Below are positions 5,777 to 10,874 of a DNA stretch of 10,874 nt, in pieces. This DNA comes from an uncultured Clostridia bacterium. GTDB lineage: Bacteria; Bacillota; Clostridia; Christensenellales; CAG-314. The notes beneath the pieces are model-generated. The model saw only the letters and a list, made by a program, of their open reading frames with translations. It was not told the origin of the DNA and searched no databases. The DNA lies in NCBI GenBank assembly GCA_934281515.1, contig CAKQXG010000064.1, positions 1 to 10,874 of the forward strand. Reading direction: 5' to 3'. Position 1 is the first letter of the stretch; each line of letters starts with the position of its first letter. The position numbers and the translations under genes are program-made.

Positions 5777-7096
5777 ATGCTTGAAAATATTTTTGGAACC
5801 AAACTTAATACTGCGGTCAGCATCGACTTTGCGGAAAAAACTTTGACGTTTTACTCCATGTCGGGCGAAAACCGCTCGTCTATCAACGTCAAAAGCGTCA
5901 TTATGCGCAACAACCGCCCCGACGAAGCCTTTTTCCGTTTCTTCGGCGAGCAACTTGCGCAGTACTCGCGTGAAAACCCGTCTTTTCAGGCGGCAAACAT
6001 TGCCGTCATTTTGCCCGACAACGCCGTTGTCACCGACACGATCAACGTGCCTGCAATCAACCGCAAGGGCATGGAGACAGGTTTCGACCTTGCGTTTAAA
6101 ACGCTGTACAGCAACAGCGACGACTTGAAATACAACAAGTTTTTGGCGGCGTCCAACAAGCAGTACGGCACTTACTTTGTCACAATGATTGACAAAAAGT
6201 TTTTTACCGAGCTTAACAAAACTTGCGCCACCAACAAATTTGTAGCTTCGCTTGTCACGTCGCCTGCCAACAGCACGGTAAATGCCGTCGGCAAGTTGCG
6301 CCCCAAGTACAAGCGCAGTACCTACCTTATGGTGGACATCAAGGAGGACTATGCGCGGTACATTTTTGTCAATCACGGACGTGCGCTCGGCAGTATGACT
6401 CTGCCTTTCGGCTACCAGATACTGTCCGACAAAAAAATGGTTGCCGAGGACATGTTGTTTGACCACTCGTTTGCCGACCTTACCGTCATCAACGCCAACG
6501 AAAAGGCTCGCGCCAAGCAATTGACGCAAATGGTCGACGACGGCTTGGACCCCGGCGACGTGGTAAACGCCGACGGTAGCATAACCAAGGAGGACGGCAC
6601 AATCGTCATGCCCGACGGAACGGTTATCAATCCCGACGGCACTGTGGTGCCCCCGACGGAGACCCCCGACGAAGAGGACGACGGACTTGTCACTGCGGAA
6701 GAGTCGCAGTCTGTTGCCGCACCCCAAGCCGAAGGCGGTCAGGTAAAAAGTTACCAACGCACGGCGCGTAAACTGCCCAAGTTTATGTTGCGCCCGGAAC
6801 CGACCGATCCGCGCGGCTACGTGTACGAAAACTTCCGCATTTTTATCAAGTGGGCGTTGTCTTTCCTGCGTAGCAACGAGCCGTTGACTACGCTTGGCGA
6901 GCCGGAGTTTGTGCTTGTCAACATGCCTGCGCAGTACGACTACCTGTTTGAAGTAGTCAACCGCGACAAAGCCGAACAAAAAATAGAGTTTGTCAGCTTT
7001 GACCCTGCGATAGAGGACAACGAACATCTTACAGCCAATCTCGAACTGTTTGGCGCGTTTTACAGCAAAAACGTCAACCAAACCAACAATTTTTAG
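5777..7096 (+). CDS. PilM-like pilus assembly protein with an acidic insert
   Basis: A 439-residue protein resembling PilM, the actin/FtsA-fold cytoplasmic scaffold of type IV pilus machines. The N-terminal VSIDFAEKTLTFY (14-26) matches the first phosphate strand. VPAINRKGMETGFDLAFKTLY (91-111) resembles the PilM segment VPxMxxxE. STYLMVDIKEDYARYIFVNHGRALGSMTLPFG (181-212) corresponds to the second phosphate region, although the usual VDIG is VDIK. Residues 257-335 form a hydrophilic, acidic insert with a DGT-type repeat, after which the fold resumes (RGYVYENFRIFIKWALSF, 346-363). PilM is usually about 350 residues, so the insert explains the extra length. GGAGT (5768-5772) lies before the ATG at 5777, and the same CGGAGTAAATATG context recurs at the pilB start. 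No gene for the PilM partner PilN follows. Assignment rests on motifs and context. Confidence 0.72.
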   Translation: MLENIFGTKLNTAVSIDFAEKTLTFYSMSGENRSSINVKSVIMRNNRPDEAFFRFFGEQLAQYSRENPSFQAANIAVILPDNAVVTDTINVPAINRKGMETGFDLAFKTLYSNSDDLKYNKFLAASNKQYGTYFVTMIDKKFFTELNKTCATNKFVASLVTSPANSTVNAVGKLRPKYKRSTYLMVDIKEDYARYIFVNHGRALGSMTLPFGYQILSDKKMVAEDMLFDHSFADLTVINANEKARAKQLTQMVDDGLDPGDVVNADGSITKEDGTIVMPDGTVINPDGTVVPPTETPDEEDDGLVTAEESQSVAAPQAEGGQVKSYQRTARKLPKFMLRPEPTDPRGYVYENFRIFIKWALSFLRSNEPLTTLGEPEFVLVNMPAQYDYLFEVVNRDKAEQKIEFVSFDPAIEDNEHLTANLELFGAFYSKNVNQTNNF

Positions 7097-7105
7097 GTGA
7101 TTACA

Positions 7106-7888
7106 ATGGAGATTATCATCTGTGTGCTTGCCGCGGTACTCGGCTTGTGCGTAGGCAGCTTTCTGAACGTGGTAATTTACCGCGTGCCCAACGGCATGAG
7201 CATTGCATGGCCGCCGTCGCATTGCCCCAAGTGCAACTACAAACTGAAGTGGTACGACAACATACCTGTGTTGAGTTACATCATTTTGGGCGGCAAATGT
7301 CGTAGTTGCAAACAACCGATTTCTATACGGTACACGCTTGTTGAGCTACTCAACATGGTGCTGTGGCTGTTGTGCGCGTTGCGCTTTGTCGACAATCTGT
7401 TTTACCTGGTGGTGTGTTGCCTTGCGGTCAGCACGCTTGTAGTAATTACGTTTGTCGATTTGGAGCATATGCTCATTTTTGACCGCTTTCAGTTGACCAT
7501 GCTTGTGCTTGGAGTGGTGGCAATATTTGCCGATCCGAGCGTGGTATGGTGGCACCGTCTTGTCGGCTTTGCCGCAGGCGGACTGCTGTTTTTTGTCTTT
7601 TACGGCGTGGCGTACCTTGTGTACAAGCAGGAAGCAATGGGTTTCGGCGACGTCAAGTTGGCGGCGGTTTGCGGTTTGTTGCTGGGTTGGCAAAGCCTTA
7701 TTGTAATGGTGCTTGTCGCAAGTCTTGTGGGCAGCATAGTGTTGCTGTGCCTGAAGTACGCGCGCAAGGACGAAGCAAAAAAGGAGTATCCATTTGCACC
7801 CTTTATTGCCCTTGGCACGGTGGTCGCCCTGCTTTGCGGCAACTACATAATAGATTGGTATCTGACATTGTGCGGTATTGTCGCCTAG
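7106..7888 (+). CDS. pilD: Prepilin peptidase / N-methyltransferase (PilD/GspO type)
   Basis: A 260-residue polytopic membrane aspartic protease that cuts prepilin leaders after Gly and methylates the new N-terminus. The N-terminal part has GSFLNVVIYRVP (17-28) and a cytoplasmic zinc-binding loop with C40-x2-C43 and C65-x2-C68, the mark of the bifunctional form. The catalytic aspartates are D118 in FVDLEHMLIFD and D182 in GFGDVK. PFAPFIALG (229-237) is the usual C-terminal motif. About seven or eight hydrophobic segments are visible. The ATG at 7106 has AGGTGA five bases upstream; a GTG at 7097 is possible, but it overlaps that site. Its substrates are probably the four prepilins encoded upstream. 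It is the last gene before the repeat/DUF559 interruption of the operon. Confidence 0.95.
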   Translation: MEIIICVLAAVLGLCVGSFLNVVIYRVPNGMSIAWPPSHCPKCNYKLKWYDNIPVLSYIILGGKCRSCKQPISIRYTLVELLNMVLWLLCALRFVDNLFYLVVCCLAVSTLVVITFVDLEHMLIFDRFQLTMLVLGVVAIFADPSVVWWHRLVGFAAGGLLFFVFYGVAYLVYKQEAMGFGDVKLAAVCGLLLGWQSLIVMVLVASLVGSIVLLCLKYARKDEAKKEYPFAPFIALGTVVALLCGNYIIDWYLTLCGIVA

Positions 7889-7891
7889 CGT

Positions 7892-7955
7892 AAGCCTTCT
7901 TTATTGTGGCAACCTGACGTGGACGCAGTAGGGTAGGCATTGTTCAATACTTACT
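7892..7955 (+). repeat. Degraded repeat copy R0
   Basis: It opens with AAGCCTTC like the other copies. 7909-7931 (GCAACCTGACGT then GGACGCAGTAG) matches 8095-8116 of copy R2 at 20 positions with two mismatches and one gap. The hairpin core is lost. It begins immediately after the pilD stop codon. Confidence 0.5.
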
Positions 7956-7975
7956 TAAAGAGTTTTCCTCTAAAA

Positions 7976-8031
7976 AGCCTTCTCCTTCGGGGAGAAGGTG
8001 GCGGCGAAAGCCGACGGATGAGGGGGCAGAA
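7976..8031 (+). repeat. Palindromic repeat copy R1, two hairpins
   Basis: First hairpin: CCTTCTCC (7978-7985), loop TTCGG, GGAGAAGG (7991-7998). Second hairpin: CGGC (8002-8005), GAAA tetraloop, GCCG (8010-8013). The copy ends in CGGATGAGGGGGCAGAA (8015-8031). The first 27 bases (7976-8002) recur exactly, inverted, at 8609-8635. From memory, this resembles a repeat family widespread in intergenic regions of gut Firmicutes. Confidence 0.9.
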
Positions 8032-8073
8032 ATAAGATTTGTACTTGCCATTGTAAAACAATGTAACCTCAAA

Positions 8074-8172
8074 AAGCCTTCAACTCCCCGAGGGGCACCC
8101 TGACGTTGACGAGTAGTTAAAATGGTGCAATCCTACTTGCCACACCGGCGAGGTGCGGATGAGGGGGCAGAA
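8074..8172 (+). repeat. Palindromic repeat copy R2, rearranged
   Basis: It opens with AAGCCTTCAACTCCCCGAGG, where CCCC and GGGG form a short hairpin. About 45 unrelated or R0-like bases follow, then the second hairpin CACC (8143-8146)/GGTG (8152-8155) and the end CGGATGAGGGGGCAGAA (8156-8172), identical over 17 bases to the end of R1. The two halves of the element are thus separated by inserted sequence. Confidence 0.75.
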
Positions 8173-8197
8173 GCAAGTAAACTCTTGCATAAAACGA

Positions 8198-8569
8198 ATG
8201 ACTAATCAATTTGAACACAGAGAAAGAAACAAAAAACTTGTTGCGTTGTCCCGAAATCTACGAAAGGGGATGACAAAAGAAGAACGTCACCTATGGTATG
8301 ATTTTTTCGTCAATTTGCCGTTTACGATAAAACGACAATCTGTAATAGGTAACTACATTGTTGATTTCTATTGTCCGACTAAAAGCATTGTTATTGAACT
8401 TGACGGTGGACAGCATTACGAGGACAATGGTATGCAACATGACAAAATACGAGATAAGTATTTGTTGGATAACGGGTTGACAGTACTTAGGTACACCAAC
8501 GACGATATACATAAGAGATTTGAATCGGTGTGTGCCGATATATGGAATCATATGGTAGAAGATATGTAA
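8198..8569 (+). CDS. DUF559 endonuclease-like protein (Vsr/PD-(D/E)XK fold)
   Basis: A 123-residue DUF559 protein, normal for the stand-alone form. The family is related to Vsr-type mismatch endonucleases and the PD-(D/E)XK fold; its cellular role is not established. Visible family marks are NLRKGMTKEERHLWYDF (20-36), RQSVIGNYIVDFYC (46-59) with D56, IELDGGQHY (66-74) with E67, D69, Q72 and H73, and LTVLRYTNDDI (94-104). The putative catalytic residues all seem intact. The ATG at 8198 gives the family-like N-terminus but has no good ribosome site. In-frame ATG 8159 and GTG 8153 lie inside repeat copy R2, with AGGTG at 8151-8155, so the repeat may supply the start. It is bracketed by repeat copies in opposite orientation and splits the pilus operon. 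Its codons look more AT-rich than those of its neighbours, suggesting separate origin. Confidence 0.88.
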   Translation: MTNQFEHRERNKKLVALSRNLRKGMTKEERHLWYDFFVNLPFTIKRQSVIGNYIVDFYCPTKSIVIELDGGQHYEDNGMQHDKIRDKYLLDNGLTVLRYTNDDIHKRFESVCADIWNHMVEDM

Positions 8570-8584
8570 GTAATCAGTTTTCTT

Positions 8585-8635
8585 CTACCCCCTCAACCGT
8601 CACTTCGTGCCACCTTCTCCCCGAAGGAGAAGGCT
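8585..8635 (-). repeat. Palindromic repeat copy R3, inverted
   Basis: Read on the minus strand it repeats R1: 27 identical bases (8609-8635), the same CCTTCTCC/GGAGAAGG hairpin, a second hairpin CAC-GAA-GTG in place of R1's GGC-GAAA-GCC, then ACGGTTGAGGGGG. It starts 16 bases after the DUF559 stop codon and faces R1 and R2, so the nuclease gene lies between inverted copies. The hairpin has no T run behind it and is not a standard terminator. Confidence 0.9.
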
Positions 8636-8716
8636 ATTATAAGGACGATGTCATGTGGTCGAAAACACTAATCCGAGGACGTTAATAACACTTTTTGACA
8701 AATTTCAGGAGTAACT

Positions 8717-9931
8717 ATGCCAAAATTTAAGTACACGGCGGTAAACATCAAAAAGGAAAAGTTTACAGGTACGTTTATTGCCGACAACGAAAAGGACCTC
8801 GCGGAACAACTTGCCAAGCAAAACTTGTTTCTTATTTCGTCCGCGCCCTATTCCGACAAAACCCCGTCAGCATTCTGGACGACCGGCACGGGCAAGGTCA
8901 CGGTTATCGAACTTGCCAACTTCTGCCGCCAATTTGCAACCATGCTCAACGCAGGTATCACCATAATGGACAGCATGCAGAGCCTTATGGCGCAACCGTT
9001 TTCGATGTATTTCCGCAAGATTCTGGAGCGCATCTACGAGGACCTGCGCGGCGGCTTGATGTTCGCCGAGTGCGTGGACAAGCACAAAAAGGTTTTTCCC
9101 GACTTCTTCCGCAGTATGTTGCACGTCGGTGAGGAAAGCGGCAAGCTGGAGCTTGTTTTGTTGAGTCTTGCCGACTACTACGAGCGCGACGACAAACTTA
9201 AACGGCAAACCCGTGCGGCGTTGGCGTACCCTTTGTTGCTGTTGGTGCTGTGCATAGGCATAGTGGTGCTGATGTTGGTGTTTATCGTGCCGACATTCCG
9301 CAGTGCGTTGGACGGCATGAACGTTCCCATCGAAGGCATTACCAAAGCAGTGTACGACACGAGCGACTTTTTGCTGGCAGAGTGGCGCAACGTACTGTTG
9401 ATTGTGTTTGCCGTGGCGGCGTTGCTGTTCCTTATCGGGCGAACAAAAAAAGGTCGTTATTTCTACGACTTTCTCAAGTTGCGTTTGCCGCTGTTCGGCT
9501 CGGTCAACATCGACCTTATCACGGCGCGTTTCGCACGTGCGTTCAGCTTGCTGCTAAGTAGCGGTATGGACGCGGCGGAAGCACTCAACAGCGTGGCGAT
9601 TGTCATCAACAACACATACATGCGGCAAAAGTACGACCGCGCGGTGGAAAATATCTGTCAGGGCATGAGCCTTGCAATGGCGTTTAAAAACTACAAGATT
9701 TTCCCCGATATGCTTATCCAGATGATAGCCGTAGGCGAACAAACCGCCGGGCTAGAAGAAGTACTTGCCAAGTCGTTCAGTTACTTTGACGGCAAGGCGG
9801 AAGGCGCACTTACGGGACTTACCAACAAATTGCAACCCATCATGATGATTATCATGGGCGTAGTAGTGGGTACGTTGTTTATAGCGGTGTACTCGCCGAT
9901 GTTGTCGATAATGAACAGCATCAACGTGTAG
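8717..9931 (+). CDS. pilC: Type IV pilus inner-membrane platform protein (PilC/GspF family)
   Basis: A 404-residue polytopic protein of the normal length for this family, the membrane platform that couples the assembly ATPase to pilin addition. The N-terminal KYTAVNxxxEKFTGT with ADNEKDLAEQL (22-32) is typical. Two GspF domains follow: about 65-190, with FCRQFATMLNAGITI (69-83) and VGEESGKLE (137-145), and about 268-393, with FARAFSLLLSSGM (272-284) and VGEQTAGLEEVL (339-350). Membrane segments lie near 171-193, 224-241 and 375-395. The ATG at 8717 has AGGAG five bases before the initiator spacer end (8707-8711). It sits downstream of the repeat/DUF559 block and 123 bases before pilB. No convincing promoter was found for it, so it may depend on read-through across the repeats. 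Confidence 0.95.
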   Translation: MPKFKYTAVNIKKEKFTGTFIADNEKDLAEQLAKQNLFLISSAPYSDKTPSAFWTTGTGKVTVIELANFCRQFATMLNAGITIMDSMQSLMAQPFSMYFRKILERIYEDLRGGLMFAECVDKHKKVFPDFFRSMLHVGEESGKLELVLLSLADYYERDDKLKRQTRAALAYPLLLLVLCIGIVVLMLVFIVPTFRSALDGMNVPIEGITKAVYDTSDFLLAEWRNVLLIVFAVAALLFLIGRTKKGRYFYDFLKLRLPLFGSVNIDLITARFARAFSLLLSSGMDAAEALNSVAIVINNTYMRQKYDRAVENICQGMSLAMAFKNYKIFPDMLIQMIAVGEQTAGLEEVLAKSFSYFDGKAEGALTGLTNKLQPIMMIIMGVVVGTLFIAVYSPMLSIMNSINV

Positions 9932-10054
9932 CTCGTCCCTATCCTGCGTAGCCAAATGACAGGTTTTTGTTGTTGTATCGGATTACAGAATAAAAGCCTT
10001 TATCAAGGTTGGCGCATATTATACGCAAAAACTCTTTAAATTGTCGGAGTAAAT
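9932..10054. other. Gap between pilC and pilB
   Basis: This 123-base stretch holds no gene and no clear promoter or terminator. AAAAGCCTTTATCAAGGTTG (9992-10011) resembles a deleted copy of the palindromic repeat next to the DUF559 gene. The pilB ribosome site GGAGT is at 10046-10050. Confidence 0.5.
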
Positions 10055-10874
10055 ATGAATTTAGACTACGAACTTTTACAGTTTTTTGTACTCAAAAAGA
10101 TTGTCCGCCGCAAGGACGTGGACGAAATACTGCAGGCTTGCACGCGGCTTAATATGCCCGTGGAGAAATATCTGATCGCCAAGGAGTACTGCACGGAAGT
10201 GTCCGCGCTGTACGCCATGTCAGAGTTTTTCTGCATGCCTGCCGTCGAACTTGACATGTTGGACATCGACAAGGAATTGTTTGACCAGTTTAGTTTCGAC
10301 TTTATGAAAAAGCACAAGGTAGTGCCCGTGTGTCGTGACAAAAAGGGTACCTTGTTGCTTGCCGTCGGTCGTCCGTTGGATATGTGCGCGGTATCGGCAA
10401 TCTCCACGCGGTTTATCTGCCCGTTGGACTTTGTAATGGTGCCGCCCAACCAAATCGAACGCTACATCGACAGTATTGTTGCGGTCATCAGTACGTCTAC
10501 CGCGCTGTCCGACCTCAACGCCGAACAGGACAAAAACCTGCTTAAGGAAAACGGCGAGTACAGCGGCATCGGCAAGGAAGACGACGTTATCAACAACTCT
10601 GCCGTGCGCCTTGTGGACAGCGTTATTCGCGAGGCAATCCCGTACCGCGCAAGCGATATCCACATCGAGCCGTTTGACAAGCAAGTCAAGGTACGCTACC
10701 GTATCGACGGCGACTTGCAACTTCGCGCAGAGTTTCCGATAGAAAGCTATGCCGCAATTTGTGCGCGTATCAAGATAATCAGCGGACTTAACATCGCCGA
10801 ACGCCGCGTGCCGCAGGACGGACGTATCAACATGACCGTCGGCGGCAAGGAATACGACTTCCGTGTGTCCAGCC
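10055..10874 (+). CDS. pilB: Type IV pilus assembly ATPase (PilB/GspE), partial at 3' end
   Basis: The open frame runs from ATG 10055 to the window end, 273 codons, without a stop. Residues 1 to about 150 match the N-terminal GspE (MshEN-type) domain: MNLDYELLQFFVLKKIVRRK, then FDFMKKHKVVPV (81-92). The N2 domain of the secretion ATPases follows with ASDIHIEP (199-206), VKVRYRIDGDLQ (211-222) and the strongly diagnostic NIAERRVPQDGRI (246-258) and FRVSS (269-273). The Walker A, Asp box, Walker B and His box lie beyond the window. This would be the cytoplasmic hexamer driving pilus extension through PilC. The ATG at 10055 has GGAGT five bases upstream in the same CGGAGTAAATATG context as the PilM-like gene. 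The N1 domain argues for PilB/GspE over the retraction ATPase PilT. Confidence 0.95.
   Translation, partial: MNLDYELLQFFVLKKIVRRKDVDEILQACTRLNMPVEKYLIAKEYCTEVSALYAMSEFFCMPAVELDMLDIDKELFDQFSFDFMKKHKVVPVCRDKKGTLLLAVGRPLDMCAVSAISTRFICPLDFVMVPPNQIERYIDSIVAVISTSTALSDLNAEQDKNLLKENGEYSGIGKEDDVINNSAVRLVDSVIREAIPYRASDIHIEPFDKQVKVRYRIDGDLQLRAEFPIESYAAICARIKIISGLNIAERRVPQDGRINMTVGGKEYDFRVSS

Larger units (their letters stand above)
7889..8197. other. Repeat-filled gap between pilD and the DUF559 gene
   Basis: This stretch of about 309 bases consists largely of palindromic repeat copies and their remnants: a degraded copy (about 7892-7955), a full copy (7976-8031) and a rearranged copy (8074-8172). A small hairpin GCAAG (8173-8177)/CTTGC (8184-8188) sits just before the nuclease start. 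No gene is seen in it. Confidence 0.8.

Noticed and set aside
5720..7315. A 531-codon open frame on the minus strand
   Set aside because: It lies opposite the PilM-like and pilD genes, has no recognisable domain or ribosome site, and arises from the strong GNC/GNN codon bias of the real genes.
7892..8635. CRISPR array
   Set aside because: The copies differ in orientation, length and spacing and enclose a gene; there is no regular repeat-spacer pattern.
7940..8660. Target-site duplication around the repeat/DUF559 block
   Set aside because: I compared the bases outside R1 and R3 and found no matching direct repeat longer than two bases, so transposition cannot be shown from this window.
8696..8701. 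TTGACA as a promoter for pilC
   Set aside because: It is only 16 bases before the pilC start codon, so the -10 box would fall inside the gene; no suitable -10 box was found.

Overview
The window looks like chromosomal DNA of an anaerobic, probably monoderm Firmicute of the class Clostridia. The grounds are the Clostridia-style type IV pilus gene set, the strong AGGAG/GGAG ribosome sites, the sigma-A-like promoters (TTGACA/TACAAT, TTGATT/TGcTAAAAT) and intergenic palindromes of a kind I remember from gut Firmicutes. The lineage is an inference; no rRNA or marker gene is present. All convincing genes are on the + strand.

Layout. (1) 73-2694: two metabolic genes, a cytoplasmic GH20 beta-N-acetylhexosaminidase and an ATP-type 6-phosphofructokinase. 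(2) 2695-3273: a 579-base gap with two related G-rich/C-rich palindromes (one with a 12-G run), a 20-base direct repeat, a 12-base palindrome, a cluster of TGACA/TGTCA half-sites and a very good promoter. (3) 3274-3834: the major-pilin-like gene as its own unit, with its own promoter and a strong terminator (3908-3938). (4) From a second promoter at 4078-4106: a tightly packed pilus assembly operon of three minor pilin-like genes (two overlapping junctions), a PilM-like actin-fold protein with an unusual acidic insert, and the prepilin peptidase. (5) 7889-8716: an 828-base interruption with several copies of a palindromic repeat around a small DUF559 (Vsr/PD-(D/E)XK-like) endonuclease gene. 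(6) The operon then resumes with the inner-membrane platform protein PilC/GspF and the N-terminal two thirds of the assembly ATPase PilB/GspE, which runs off the window end.

How it works together. The prepilin peptidase would trim the four prepilins, PilB would power assembly through PilC, and the PilM-like protein would be the cytoplasmic scaffold. PilN, PilO and PilT are not in the window. The metabolic pair upstream has no evident link to the pilus.

The most unusual signals are the nuclease gene bracketed by inverted copies of a two-hairpin repeat inside the pilus operon, the phased TGACA/TGTCA half-sites ahead of the pilin promoter, the asymmetric G12 tract in one palindrome arm, and the DGT-repeat insert in the PilM-like protein. 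I did not find a clear-cut wholly new system. The repeat-nuclease cassette is the best candidate.
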